A DNA stretch of 64,000 bases from Symbiodinium natans (GCA_905221605.1 CAJNDS010000557.1:1-64000), one strand, 5' to 3'. Numbered from the stretch's first letter, positions 21,220-33,310 are shown. The notes: generated from the sequence alone by a model not told the origin. Translations and numbers: made by a program.

Positions 21220-21683
21220 ATCGGTATGAATGAGGCAGATACCTCACAGACTCCACAAAAACATCACTGAATGCTGCAGGTACTTTTGGCCCCACAAATC
21301 GGAGGACACTGCCAATCTACCGGCCTGGATTTCCAGGTTGGGAAATCCGTCGGGAGGGGCAGCTCGATCATGGTGTACTGGGCACAAAGCCTCAAGCCAA
21401 AGCCCGCAAAATGACCAAGCTTTGATTCCAAACAGATCCATGCTCGGTGTGCGGCGTTACGTCGCTCCACCGCTGAGGCATGGTGAAGCCGTGGTAAAGC
21501 AAGTAGTCTGCCTGATAAATTTAACTCGGAAGCCACAAAATGCCTCGCTGGGACTTGTGCGAAGACGGCAAGTGTTCCGAATGGCAATGCCAAGCTGTGC
21601 TTTCTGCCTGAGTTTGCCTGAGACCCACGCATTGGACCGGACACCATAGCCCACAGTCACCGCCTGGGCTGGAGAAGAATGCC

Positions 21684-22484
21684 ATGCCTCCGATATATTT
21701 TCAGCATACCACGTCGGCGCATTACGGCATGCACATTCGTCAGCGTAGATTCGGCTATCGCAGTCTAGCTCAGAGCCGGGCCGAGTTGGCTGGCAGTTCC
21801 TCCTTGGCCTTCAGAGTTACTGCCGCAGAGTCGGCATCCTCAGAATGTAGTAGCTCCAGTCAGGTCTAGCACGACTTTTGGTGCTGGCTTTAGATGGTCT
21901 GCCTGAGCTCCAGACGTACGAAATATTTGTTCGTGACCCTCTCTCCTGTCATCACAGGTATGACAATTCGGGCGAACAGCAGCCGGTTGCCACCAGCTTG
22001 GCAACCTCAATTCTGAATCGAACAGGGTCGTGCCCCTGCATCTTAAAACGCGTGAATCATGTGAGTGTAAGTCAATCGGACACACCTGGAACTTGGTCAG
22101 GTCGTCGTAGGAGTGCAAGGCTTCCCTGCGCTCAAGTGGCACATGACTCAGTACAAAACTACAAGTCGCTTTGGGGAGTCATGCGTGATGTTTTTAGACA
22201 AACGCTCCTCTCGTACAACCAAAAATCTCTATTTAGGGTGCATGGGGCCTCCAAGTCTATGGCTCGATATGGTGCATTTGGGTGAGGTAGGTGAGTCATA
22301 CAAGCCATCACCCGCCGTGACAACTTTCCGATCGCCACTGAACGTCTCCAGTGCTGCTAGGGAGCTCTGGCATTGGCAGATGGTGATCCACCAAATCAAT
22401 GAGAGGCCTCTGGGTTCTGGCATTGCACATCTGGACATGCCCACCCCAGATTCCATCCGCTGCAATCTGAGGCAACCGGCATGA
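21684..22484 (+). CDS. Candidate multi-exon unknown gene
   Basis: Plus-strand exon candidates: 21684-21869 (MPPIYFQHTTSAHYG), about 21880-21958 (LPELQTYEIFVRDPLSCHH, ending at a GTATGA donor) and about 22280-22484 (ARELWHWQMVIHQINERPLG to TGA). Minus-strand frames over 21840-22142 and 22229-22450 are also protein-like, so the strand remains open. No family recognised. Confidence 0.4.
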
Positions 22485-22562
22485 TTGCCAGCTGCGGAGT
22501 CGTTTGACCTAAGGGCAACGGCCCTAAAAGTACAACTGTCTGTTTTCTCTCTGGATATGGGT

Positions 22563-22640
22563 TGTGCATCACATACAATATAACATATATACATATGTAT
22601 ATATATATATAAATACATGCTACCCCTCCCCCTCTCCCCC
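22563..22640 (+). repeat. Composite (AT)n-TACC-Cn element, copy 3
   Basis: A TATA-rich leader, (AT)n, then ATGCTACCCC and interrupted C runs. It has the same order and orientation as copy 1. Confidence 0.6.
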
Positions 22641-23107
22641 CCATAATGTGTCGGCGTTCCGCACGTCTAAAACTTAAGTGGTAAAGAGAGGGACACTGAA
22701 CATCGCGAAAACTACAGACACCAGGGAGCCAGAGACTCTTCACTTCCTTCGTGTCTGTTTCAAAAGAGCCGCTTTAAACTTGTTTCGGAATCATGAATGG
22801 ACAAGCCGAAGACCCTCGTCTGCAATCTAGAAGAAGCTCGGTTGCAGACAGTACCAGTATCGAAGTATGTCAGCTTCAAACACTTGGAAGAGAAAACAAA
22901 AAACACCTGTGTGCATTTTTGCTTTTTCGTATAAACGAGAGCCCTTCGAAAAATAAATCTGGGTAACAATGAATGAACACATTGCACATCTTCTTTCCTG
23001 CCTCGCTGTCTTTTTCTAAACGTTGAAGGAGGATGTCAGTAGTGTTACAAGAAGCACAGCTAGCAGAGGCAGGCTCTTGCGGCTATTTTTTCAAGCTTGA
23101 AAGGAAG

Positions 23108-23154
23108 TCGCCCCCCCTCCCCCCTCCCCCCTCCCCCCTCCCCCCCCTTCCCCA
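23108..23154. repeat. Polypyrimidine CCCCCCT tandem tract
   Basis: Repeated CCCCCCT units make a near-pure pyrimidine strand. Between 22650 and 23350 no gene is supported. Confidence 0.85.
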
Positions 23155-23350
23155 GTTATCGACCTTTTTTGGGGTTCCGGACCTGGGTTTTGCATGCAAA
23201 TGAGCCAGGTGTGGTTCTTCTGGATTCCTGGGTTACCTCCCATGGCTCTCCCTCCCCTGGCCTCACTTTATTCCTTTCATTATATTGGCCAAGCCCCAAA
23301 GCAGGGTGATCCCATCTTAGTCCCTACATTTTAGTGCTCCCCACTGGGCA

Positions 23351-23825
23351 TAGATCTTATTCACTAAATCCTAAGCGAATAAGAAGGGGTCCCGCTCTTT
23401 AGGATGTAGCGGAAAGGGCTCAGGGAACAGATTCCTCCCTTGGCTAAAGAAAACGTTTATATTTTATTCCCCTAAATTATAAAGTATAAAGGCTAAATCG
23501 CGTTGGCCAAACCCTAAACGGGATCCCACCCAAACCTTAGTCCTAATCCTCCTCTCAGAATCTTAAGAAAAGGGATCCCTGAACCCTAAAGAGGAGTTTT
23601 CAGTTGCTCCCCCTCCTCCGGCGCTCAAATCTTATTCATTAAATCCTGAAAACCTTGGACTTAAAAAAGTGGATTTTGGGGGCAAGACTTAGGGAAGGTT
23701 TAGAGCCCCGAAAAAAATTAGGGTGGGGAGGGGGTCATATCATATCTGCCATTACCATTCTTGGAATCGGCCCACTACTGCCCGAATTGGGGCCTAAATC
23801 TTATGCGCGAAATCCTACTCGAACA
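23351..23825 (+). repeat. Dispersed repeat with TCTTATTC...GAATAAGA core, three copies
   Basis: Copies at 23351-23384, 23624-23650 and 23793-23825 share AAATCTTATTC and AAATCCT. The first has an 8-bp inverted pair and is followed by GGGGTCCCGCTC. A fourth copy lies at 55706-55755 in the same orientation with the same GGGGCTCCCGCTC tail. Confidence 0.6.
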
Positions 23826-24012
23826 GTGGCCAGGGGAAGAGGATTTTTTGGGTCTAAGGGACCTCCTCTTTGGGATTTTAGGAAGCCTAGTTGGGGCTTG
23901 GGGAACAGCCCGGAATCCTGACATGCGCGCACGCGAGCCTCAAGTGGGAATGCTTGTTTATGTTATAGATACCATCACTGTGAAATTAAAGAAAACCTTT
24001 ACAGAACCCAGA

Positions 24013-24156
24013 CCGGTTAGATCTAACCGGATCCGATTAGATCTAACCGGGCCTCTGGCTTGAAGATTTAAGATCTCCCAGAATCTTCCAGGGAATCTTC
24101 AATCTTCAAAGCAGGGGCCCGGTTAGATTTAATCGGATCCGGTTAAATCTAATCGG
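24013..24156. repeat. Nested perfect palindromes (CCGGTTAGATCTAACCGG type)
   Basis: 24013-24030 is a perfect 18-bp palindrome. Related arms recur at 24033-24050 and at 24119-24156 with GATTTAATCGG variants. Between them lies a TGAAGATT...AATCTTCA hairpin (24060-24108) related to the one at 55339-55550. Confidence 0.75.
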
Positions 24157-24335
24157 CCATGGGTTTCACTGGGGTTTCAAGATAGTCGTTATATTTGGTT
24201 GCTTGAAATAGCATGGCCCGATGCATAACAGATATAAAACAGACATGAAAACAAAGATAAAAATGTACTACACGCGTAAAGGCAGTTCCCCCCCCCCCCC
24301 CCCGTTGCCCCCCCGCCCAACAAAGGTATTTCACT

Positions 24336-24356
24336 GGGGGGGGGGGGAGGTACCAT

Positions 24357-24387
<31 letters not shown>
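24336..24387 (-). repeat. Composite (AT)n-TACC-Cn element, copy 4, reversed
   Basis: A G11 run leads to AGGTACC, then ATACACATAT and an (AT)n tract. A C run and a C-rich stretch precede it (24290-24320). Confidence 0.6.
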
Positions 24388-24391
<4 letters not shown>

Positions 24392-24501
24392 TAAAATATA
24401 GACATAATACCATATCAGATGAAAATGTTGTATCATGTTGAATTAAAATATCTTTTGCTATATTGTCTTATGGATGTTCTACTAAATCAACATCTAAATA
24501 A

Positions 24502-26970
24502 CTATATACATAATATAATATGACGGGGCATATCGCTGAGTGCGAGCGCGCGGCTCTTGTTGTCACGATCAGGAAGGCTGACGGTCTCCCCTCGGGACAT
24601 GACCACCATGGCCCACTTCTTGAACCTTAGAACTCGAACATGCAGTGAACGCGTTCCGTGTGGGCAGCTATGAAGCGGAATCCGAAGCCAGAGCCCCTGC
24701 TCTTGCTGTGCCCACACACCCCCGTCTGCATTTTGCGCCCGCTCCACTTTCCGCCAACTCTTTGAGCTGCTTGATGTGCTGGCCCAATGCAATGTCGTTC
24801 AGAATCCAGGGAAGCTCCTCAGTTTTCACGGCACGGGATGGGATGGGGTGCAACGGGACATTGCCAACATTCGAACACAAGAGTTAAGTTAAGCTCAGGA
24901 TCTTTGTCGACTACACCTTCCGGGATGACGCCAGAGAGCTGCTTCTTCACTTTGGCCGAGATGCTTGTCAAGTTCGATCTCGGTGGGCATGCAAAACTCA
25001 TCCCAACATGAGCAGGGCAGGCCTGAAGCAGTTGAGGAATGCTTCTCTCTTCTGCTAAGGTGCTGCTCTGGTGGTACTGCCGATGGTCTAGGTGATGTGG
25101 TTGAAATCAGACTGGTGGAAGCTCCTGTCCAGTTCTGCATCTTTCAAAGCAACGTACCGCCAGCGGTTTGAAGCGGCCTGCACTGTCTTTGGGCAGCACG
25201 TCAATGTCGATCTTAAACAGCGACGCGCATGCCATGCGCAGGAAGTCTCCGTGAGCCTCTCAGCGCCGGTTTCATTAGGCGCGGGCGAAAGGTTGTCCAG
25301 GCATGGCCGAAACAGGGGTCAGCACAAACATCATCAGATCTCTGCAAGAAACACCTTAGGCCTTGGCCTGAGCGCAGCCCAGGCAAGGCAAACATCCAAG
25401 ACTGTACCCTCAAAAGCCCTGGCATCGTCAATCCTGTGCACCAGCTTGCACAAACAAGCACCGCAGCCACCTGAGACGTTGTGGCTGCACCGTTTTGAAG
25501 GGCCTCACAGCGCCGGCGCCTTCAGCAAAGGTAGGGCATGCCCCAAATGCCGCGTATGCATCAAAGGTTTCCAGACCCCCCCGTGCCTCAAGGGCTCATG
25601 GCGGTCTAGGTCCTTGCGAATCCAAGCGCTTTCGTCGGGCAGCGAAGCCACCGGTGAGGAAGATGAAGAAGGGCCACCAGAACCACCAGAAGGGCGGCTT
25701 CGTGGCTCGGCTTGCAAGGGGTCCTTCGATGGGTTTTGGAGATGCTCAGGACGCATTAGCGTCAATAACTATCAGGAGCCCGAGGGTGACTTCTTTTGAA
25801 ACTCTTCGGGGTCAAGACCCGCAACCCCATGCCTCATATCCTGACAAATGATGCGGAGGCGGCCTTGGGCAACTTGGGGAGCTCCAACTCCTTCGGAGGT
25901 AGTGCATCTGCAGCATCTGCTGCCTGCAAAGTGGCTCGGATTCTGTTCAAGGGCCTTGGGGATTGTGGAAGCTTTGCCACATGTTCCCACAACAGCTTTG
26001 GCATCGGGATGGGTCGCATTACGTGAATGGCACCTTCGTCACCTTGGCTGCCTTCACAGCTTTGGCGGCCCGCAGCCTCTCTGTCTCCTTACCACAGGAC
26101 TGGGGAATGAGCAGCTCTTCCTTGAGCGTCTCACCGCGACTGAATGACTTGGAGTGCAGAGCTTCTTCAGAGCTTCTTCTGTGGGTTGGTCAAGGAGATG
26201 TCAGGAGTTCAGAACGGTTCAGAACAGGCAAAACAAGCACGACATGCATCAGCAAAAGAACGATGCGCAACAGAGTCTCCTTCTCGATCCAGAGCCGCTC
26301 CCGGCGCTCGCGCTCTGCCATGTCCGTGGGAGGCCCCCCGGCGCGCTGCCGCCGGGCCTTCGTCAGGGTCAGCTGCCGGATTCTGCAGAGATGTGAGAGG
26401 AGTCGCGGTGTGCGCAAACAGGAAGATCCGGAAGGTGGAGAGTTGAGACAGGCGGAGCCAGTGCAACTTGTCCCTGCTTGCAAAAAGCAGCACTCTTCAC
26501 TAGTCCTGTCATGACATGCAGGGGTCGAAGCCTGCCAACATGAAGGGTTCTGGAGGCAGTTTTTTGAACCACAAGTGTCCCGCATCCCTTTAGTGTGTTT
26601 CACCGGGGATAATGCTCGGAAGCCTCCGTCAGGATAGAAGAAGCTTCCTTCGGCAGCATCGGCTGCGGAGCTCCAGGTGATGGGGCATTCAGCCGGCGCG
26701 GTGCGTGCAGTTCCTAAGCATGCGTTGCCCGAACACAGCGGTAACTGCCCACAGATTCCTGCTGATTTGCGGCCTTTCTGGCAACGACAAAGCAGCCTTG
26801 GGCTGAAGCACTTCCAACCCTGCCAACCTTTTAAAAGCCCGGTCGCGACGTCCCGGCGGATCCATTCCAGTTCACGCTGCCATCGTTCCGCATTGGTCTT
26901 GGGCTTGACCCTCGCAGGAATGCTTCTCCGGTCTCCAGGGTTCAGCCAAGGTTGCAGACATTGGCCATAT
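24502..26970 (-). CDS. Large multi-exon gene of unknown function
   Basis: Many minus-strand exon candidates follow one another: about 26950-26850 (NAERWQRELEWIRRDVATGLL), 26680-26600 (SAADAAEGSFFYPDGGF), 26585-26515 (GHLWFKKLPPEPFMLAGF), 26360-26240 (ERERRERLWIEKETLLRI), 26010-25840 (PKELELPKLPKAA), 25262-25165 (DFLRMACASLFKIDIDVLP, ending at a strong GTACGT donor), 24960-24890 (SAKVKKQLSGVIPEGVVDK), 24830-24700 (KTEELPWILNDIALGQ) and 24640-24510 (FKKWAMVVMSRGETVSLPDR). Composition is convincing, but junction phases were not all tested and no family is recognised. It may be more than one gene. Confidence 0.45.
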
Positions 26971-27084
26971 TTCTGCTACGACTTAAGCACCCTACCAAGT
27001 TTCTAGTATGTCTTCAATTTTATATACTTTTAAGGCTTTAAGGATAAGCGTTTCGTGCAGGCAAAGGTCTCACCATCGTTTCAA

Positions 27085-27300
27085 TGAACATTTTGTTGTT
27101 ACCAGCACATCCTTCCATCAGAGCATCCATGCTTGAACAGTGACGTCTGCATCCGCCCACCAGAGTGTCCATGCTCGAACGATCTGACCTCCATACCCGC
27201 TAATGTCCATGCTAATTGCCAGGCCGTCCGAGAGGAAAGCATTCATGCCCGCACGATGATAACATCCATGCTACCGGGGCATCTATAAAAACGCTGCCGT
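27085..27300. repeat. Dispersed CATCCATGC minisatellite, locus 1
   Basis: Degenerate units around ATCCATGCTCGAACGATG and ATGCCCGCACGATGATAAC. The same core appears in reverse complement at 33135-33310 and as single copies near 28740 and 31676. Confidence 0.55.
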
Positions 27301-27378
27301 TTACGACGCGAATTCCCGAAAGGTGCATCGCGAAGCGCAGTTATCATCAAGGCGATCCAACAAACTGGCAAAGTCGCG

Positions 27379-28591
27379 TCAGCCCCCATCACCTAACACT
27401 GTTCTGAAGCTGAAGCCGGCCGGAGGCCTGGGTTTGGTAGACACGGGCGTGGCACGGATCCGACGCACAGCCGCCTCCACGTCCTGTACAGGATTTGAAC
27501 AACAGCAGCCTACAAACATCCACGGGCAGCCTACGGGGCTTCGATGGGGTGTGACTTCTTGGCCTTTCAGGGCTGCTCGTGAAATCCTTCTGGAACATCG
27601 TTTTCGGCTCAAAGCCCCGTCCTTTTGAAGCCACTCCCTATCCTTGGTGCCAGGTCTGAAGAGTGAACCTGGTGGTTTGGCCCTGTCATGTGACGGCTGA
27701 AGCGGTCGGGGTCGGGCATTTGGGGGTGCTCGGCTGGGAGCCGGAGGTTGAGATGGTGCAGTTTCCAGCTCCTCCTGCTGCATCTTTGGCACGCGGGTGG
27801 TGGTGCTGGTGTCGGGCATGGTGGTTTTGGTGGTTTTGGCGCTTTTGGTTCTTTTGGTGCTGGTGGTGCTGGTGGTGCTGACCATGGAAGCTTCTGGCAT
27901 CTGAACGGTCGACGCGCCCAATCCTCCTGCATGTTCCGACTCATTCACTAAGTCGAAATACTGCGGCAGAAGCCTCAAACGTGTGGCCATATCGATGGCG
28001 GAAAGGTCCTCCGGAAGCACTTCGAAGGACCGCTGTGCGAGAAGGGGGCCGCGGCGCAGGTGCACAGACACGGTGTAACTGCCCGGTGGAAGGGCGGACC
28101 CCAAGTAGCGCTCCCACATGGAGCCTGCCCTAGTCCTCTGGCCACCCCCGCGGTACCGCACCGTGCCCTGTGCATCTACCCAGCGGATCTCCAATGGCTC
28201 GAACCACGGGTGCTCCGGCTGCTCCTGTTTGTCCACCTTGCGGCGTCTTGCAGATCTTGCTCACGGGATCGCACAGGAGGAGACTCAAACACAACTCACG
28301 TTTGGAGTGACGAGCCGCCCTGTGTTCTTTACCTGTCCCAGCCAGGCTGCGAGCACCAGCGGGATCAGCACTGCCCAGAGGTCGCGCACAGCCGCTACCG
28401 GGATCAGTGAGGCAAAGCCGTGAAAGAGGAACTGGTCCTCACATGGAACCGATTGTCATAATCAACACAACCGAAACTTCAGCAGCCTTCTGCAAGTGAC
28501 CGAGTCTCCCCATCCCAGCCAGTGCCAACCCGGAAGACGTGAGGAAACGAAGCACCATAGCAGCGGAGCCCGGACCTGAGCCATCACCCAT
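27379..28591 (-). CDS. Predicted two-helix membrane protein with Thr-rich stalk, three exons
   Basis: Exon 1 (28591-28487) begins MGDGSGPGSAAMVLRF and holds a hydrophobic helix. Exon 2 (28431-28333) encodes a second one (LWAVLIPLVLAAWLG). Exon 3 starts at 28236 and runs open to 27379. The introns are 55 bp (GC-AG) and 96 bp (GTAAAG donor), both phase 0. Exon 3 opens with a beta-rich domain (SALPPGSYTVSVHLRRGPLL), then a low-complexity STTSTTSTKRTK stretch, then a Pro/Ser/Arg-rich tail. The total is about 353 residues if exon 3 is unspliced at its end. The topology suggests a membrane anchor carrying an extramembrane beta domain; function unknown. Confidence 0.65.
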
Positions 28592-29044
28592 CGTTTGAGA
28601 GGCTCTTGATTCTTGACTGCTCGGGTTCCGTGTTCCAAAACAAAAGCGAGAATCATCGACACTCTTAGCTCGAAGAACCGACACCGGCAGCAGTAGCGGG
28701 TTTAGCTTGGGCTCAACGCGTCAGTAGCGGGATAGATGCTGTTCATGCCCGCGCGCATGCGTGGATGTGCATCATGAGCATCATTGGGGCTTTACTACGG
28801 TTACCTTGCGAACACGGGCAGCTTGAACAGTCATGTGTGCATCTCTACATTCCATACAACCATCATGAGGGTATGTAGCGGCTTGGGGACAGAACGCCCG
28901 CTGCCCACATCGCTCCCCCCGCTCCCCCCCGTTCCCCCTCGTCGCCCTTCAGCTCGACCCTCAAAACCCTCACCTGGGGTTTGAAGTGCTTTAAGGGCTC
29001 TAGTGCATGCCCAAAGCCCCGCTAAGAGCTCCCCCCGCTCCTGC

Positions 29045-30443
29045 TCACTGCTCGTTGAGGCGGGGTGTGTTGCGGGATTTGTCAGGGCTTAGCGCGCGCC
29101 TGGACGCAGCTGCATCCGGTGGGAAGGGATCCGCAATGAAGAACCGCTCCATCAGAAAGATTTCTGCATCAATGCGACAATCATGGAGCTGGAGTCCTGG
29201 CAGATGTATGGCTTTTCTATCCCTTGCTCTGGCAGCAAGGCATCCAGTACCCTTTGATATCTTATGCTGCCACATCCTGCGTGTCTCTCCAACCTCCTCG
29301 TACCCTTGAAGCCTTATCAGCCTTATCTGGCGCATTGGCAACCAAGAGTCCTTTGACAGCCCCCTGGATCTCACACATGCCATCAGCCGGCGAAAAGCTG
29401 ACCTCGAAGGGGTTTCAAACTTCAGGCGAACCCGAACCCCAAGACCTTCTCGAGTAAAAAGAACCCTTCGAGTGCACAGCTAAAGAAGGGTAGGTAGGGT
29501 CACCTGCACCAAGCAAACTTACAGGCTTTGATTGGACGGAAGGCTTGTGCGCGCCCCTTCGCACGAAGAGTCCCATGACCTGACAAGAACCCCACACAGC
29601 TCCCACCAACCGTCCCTGCACACCACCTCGGCCACCAGGATGTCTGCAAGCCGCCCCAGACTTTCGGCCTTGCGCCGAATGCGGCGGCCGCTGAAAGCGC
29701 GTCTTGACACCTTCCAACAATTCGGTGGGCGAACAGCTACGTCATTATGCCCGAAGTCGGTATCCTGTCAAAAAATATGCTCCAGGCATGATGTTGGGAT
29801 TCTTCACAGAAGTTCCTTTCAACATCTGCGACAAGCAATAGATCGCCGACGTCATCTGCCTATCTAAGCTCGACATCAAAAGGTGCCTCAAAAAACAGCT
29901 GCCGGTTATGCCATGCGATCGAGCCTGGGCCACAGACTGCACCCGGTCGCCGGAGCCTCTGTTTCTGCAGCTGTGTGGGGATTTCAGCGTACGGAATGTC
30001 AGGTCACATCAGGTCTTGTGGCCCTGCATGGCTCCCTTCACAGCAGGAACCGATGTCCTTTTCAGAATTCAAGAAGCTTGTGGCCATGAGCGCGTGGGCC
30101 AACCAAAGGGTTAGGTTGGCATGCAGCAGCAGCCAGTCGGAAGCGAGAGCTTGAAACTTTTCCTCAGGATCGAGCATGCTACGTTGTTCAAGGTGATTCT
30201 CCATGGGCAATCCGGATGCTTGGTTGCGATGCGCACTGCACACCGCAAAAGGCATCAATGAAGGTCCCAGCATCCCCAGCATCGTAGGCTTCCACGGGCG
30301 AGACGATGCTCCACGTTTGCTGTGTTCCCGGCTGTCCTGACACTGTTTTGGCAGACAAGATGGTGTGACAAGACCGTTTCCGCTCGCCACATCTTGCAAA
30401 GTTTGCAAGTCCCGGCTCCGAAGTCCGAAGCCGAGCGGCTCAT
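29045..30443 (-). CDS. Multi-exon unknown gene
   Basis: Exon candidates in order: 30443-30370 (SASDFGAGTCKLCKMW), about 30290-30040 (DPEEKFQALASDWLLLHANL), about 29848-29745 (ADDVGDLLLVADVERNFCEE), about 29705-29580 (LGRLADILVAEVVCRDGWWE, GTCATG donor), about 29398-29300 (GMCEIQGAVKGLLVANAP, GTACGA donor) and about 29265-29045 (several competing frames). Each looks strongly protein-like, but the phases between them are unproven. No domain recognised. Confidence 0.5.
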
Positions 30444-31118
30444 GAGGGCTTGGCTCTCTAGGAAGGGCAGGATTCCCTGCCCAGAGTTGGATGGGTTGAT
30501 ATGGGTTGGAGAACGGTCTGAGGTTCTGGGTGCAATCTAGGCGTGATCATCCGACATCATGATCATGCGTGGCCTGGTGCTTTGGGACCTGGTCAGGGGC
30601 CAGAGCCCGTGCCCAAAAGTCCGGCCAGGAAGCCTTGCCAGCGAAGGTGCCGAACAGTTTGTGGGTACACGGACGCACGGTCGAAGAGGGCTTGTAAGGT
30701 TCAGGAGGGGGGATTCAGGCAAGCCGTTGCTTGCGGAGTTTGGGCACAAGAAGTTCGGGAATCAGCTGTGATTGGCAGGTGGTCTCAGGGATGCAAGCTG
30801 TTCAAGTTCGGAACACAACCAAAAAATGTATTTACAATTAGGCACTGCTCTGGTTTCGAAGCTTGGTTCCTGAAGTTCGGGCCTGTGTCCAAAGTTCTTC
30901 AACCTTCGGCTGCTTTGCCTCCAGGGCAGCTGTGACCTGAGATGACTTCAGGCGTGGGAGGCAACAGGGCTCGATTGCCACTTTCCTAGCCAGGATTTGT
31001 GTTCACATTCCGCAGTTTGGGAGAGAATGCCGCAGAAGAAATCTGCGCCCACGTGCTACACTCATGCCGCGCTCCCAATGATCGCGCCTCCTCCGCATGA
31101 GCACGGCTGACGGCAAAA

Positions 31119-31648
31119 GTGCCGCCACCCAGCCCACCCGGCGTCAAGCTGGTGCCGCTGAGCAGAGCAAGCCACCTGCAGAGGGCTGAAGGGTTGAGAT
31201 TTTTGGGGTCGGAGGAGCCTGCTCAGGCAGATCATGAGGAGTCATTGCCGAGGAGGCATGCCCGGCATTCCCCCTACAAGTCCGGTCTGTTGTGTTCTAA
31301 CTTCACCGCTCCGGCCTGGTGAGGAGCCCAGCGTGTGCAGGTTGCCAAGCCCCTGTGCCAAGATCCACCTCGATGGTGCTTCACGCATGGTCACTGCCTA
31401 CAAAACCTGGGATAGACTTTGGCAGATCAACCAGCCCACCACTTTAAACTCTGAGCTGAACGTGTGTTCAGATCTGTTACTTCGCTCAATCTTCTCTCTT
31501 TCCTTCACAGGCTGAACAGGTTTAGGGGCCAAAGCATTAGATTTCCTTTTGTTTTGATTTTGCTCTTTGTTTGTAGGCCCCATGCAGGGAGCGTTCAGGG
31601 TAACCTGGACTGACCCCGGGCTCAAGCATGATGCGCTGTGCGTGTGAA
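31119..31648 (+). CDS. Candidate upstream exons of the 32.5-kb gene
   Basis: About 31330-31455 encodes KIHLDGASRMVTAYKTWDRL, ending near a GTGTGT donor. 31580-31642 follows a classic pyrimidine-rich acceptor (TTTGTTTGTAG) and encodes MQGAFRVTWTDPGLKHDALC before a GTGTGA donor. The latter ends in phase 0, matching the exon that starts at 32548. A second pyrimidine tract with CACAG lies at 31490-31510. 30500-31100 shows no firm gene. Confidence 0.4.
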
Positions 31649-32104
31649 TTGCCAGAGGCTGCCAGAGCACCATGCCATGCCCGCACGATCATCGGAGTCC
31701 ATGAACCCTAAACCCAAACCCCCGAAAGCCTCCCTGCCAAGCAAACACGTAAACCACAATACCGTGCGCAACTGACCACTAAACGACATGCATGGTGTCA
31801 TGTTTTCGACTTCGCCGCAACGCCAACCGTGCCTCTTTGAAAACTATCGCTTGCCAAACGACGCAAACGAAACACTCATTTTGTCAACAACCACGCGAAA
31901 ACCGAGACGGCCGTGGTAAGTGCAGGCCACCTGAAACCAAATGCACGAAGAACAACGTTGCCTACACATCTATTTTGCTTTTTTCGTCGCTCGTCGCTGG
32001 CCGTTTGTCGTCGATCCTCCTCCTCGTCGTCGTCACCGTCGTCGTCGTCGTCGGCTTCGTAGTTTTTGTTATTGTTGCCGCCGCCACCACCACCACCACC
32101 ACTG

Positions 32105-32113
32105 TTGCTCTGG

Positions 32114-32189
<76 letters not shown>

Positions 32190-32190
32190 G

Positions 32191-32239
<49 letters not shown>

Positions 32240-32251
32240 TTGTCGTTGTCG

Positions 32252-32349
<98 letters not shown>

Positions 32350-32540
32350 GCTGCTCTTCTTGTTCTTGTTCTTGTTCTTGTTCGTGTTCGTGTTCGTGTT
32401 CTTGTTCTTGTTCTTGTTCTTGTTCTTGTTCTTGTTCTTGTTCTTGTTCTTGCTGTTGTTGCTGCTGCTGCTGCTGCTGTCGCTGTTCTCGTTGCCGTTC
32501 CTCGTGCTGCTGGTATCGTTCTTGTTCTTGTCCTCCTACC
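32105..32540. repeat. Long TTG / TCG / TTC trinucleotide array
   Basis: More than 400 bases of trinucleotides: mainly TTG, with interspersed TCG in the first half and TTC towards the 3' side. It opens very long low-complexity frames on both strands. It lies just upstream of an acceptor (CCTCCAG at 32541-32547), so it is better read as intron than as coding. Confidence 0.9.
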
Positions 32541-32547
32541 CCTCCAG

Positions 32548-32937
32548 GGAAACAAACTAACACATGTTCCTGAGAGGGAAGAAGCTCATGAGCGAAGGTA
32601 GGCGTGAATGAATGCGAGCCTTCATCATCTCATCTTCTGACGAACAAATGGCCTGGTAACTGCTGCAAAGCCAGGCCGACCCTTTGCACCTGTACTTCTT
32701 GCTGTTGTCTTTTTTTTTAGAAGTCGTCATGAACGAGACGAAGGATGGGATCACAAAAACAGATGCAAGGTCAATACGTACTTGACGGGCGAGCCCAGGT
32801 TCACGAAAGCTCGTGCTATGAGTTCGTGGCAAGAGCTGAATGCGCCGCCAACTCTTCAAGCTGACTTTGCCGTGTCGTGCCTGGATAGTTCATATGTCTT
32901 GGCACACCTGAGGCCTCGATCGTCATCATCTGTGTGA
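32548..32937 (+). CDS. Two 3' exons of an unknown protein
   Basis: Exon 32548-32597 (NKLTHVPEREEAHER) ends at GTAGGC. Exon 32721-32937 follows a T9-AG acceptor and contains GWDHKNRCKVNTYLTGEPRF and ELNAPPTLQADFAVSCLDSS before TGA. The phases agree (50 bases leave AG, and the next exon supplies A). Intron length is 123 bp. The protein is well mixed and globular-looking; no family recognised. Confidence 0.65.
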
Positions 32938-33134
32938 GCTAACTTTTTGTACGTCGTTGCCTCTGATATATGCCTTCGAATCTCGGTATGCACCATGTGT
33001 CTGAAATGGCTCTGGAGATCCATGAGCGTATGTTTGTAATTATGCCTACCCCACGATTGCTGTCAGGTATGTTTGGAACGCGTGGCAGCATGTTTACAGC
33101 AGACTTTCGCAAAAACCGCAAGCCGAAACGAGAA

Positions 33135-33310
33135 AAAGGACGTTGTCATCGTGCCAGCATGGATGCTCTGGCCTTTCGCCAGCACTACACATGGAAATCA
33201 TCATCGTTGGGGCATGGATGCTCTGGTTATTCGCACATATGCACACGCCCTGCCAACATGGATGTGATCATCGTGCGTGCGGGCATGGATGTCCTGGGAA
33301 GCCGGATGCT
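33135..33310. repeat. Dispersed CATCCATGC minisatellite, locus 2
   Basis: Three or four units with ATCATCGT, then GGGCATGGATG and CTCTGG, at about 55-bp spacing, in the reverse complement sense of locus 1. They sit inside a plus-strand open frame (32970-33455) that is probably non-coding 3' flank. Confidence 0.55.

Noticed and set aside
31792-32601. 269-codon frame rich in valine, and opposing poly-Leu, poly-Gln, poly-Thr frames
   Set aside because: It is the TTG/TTC microsatellite read in six frames. The downstream acceptor and phase-matched exons indicate intron.
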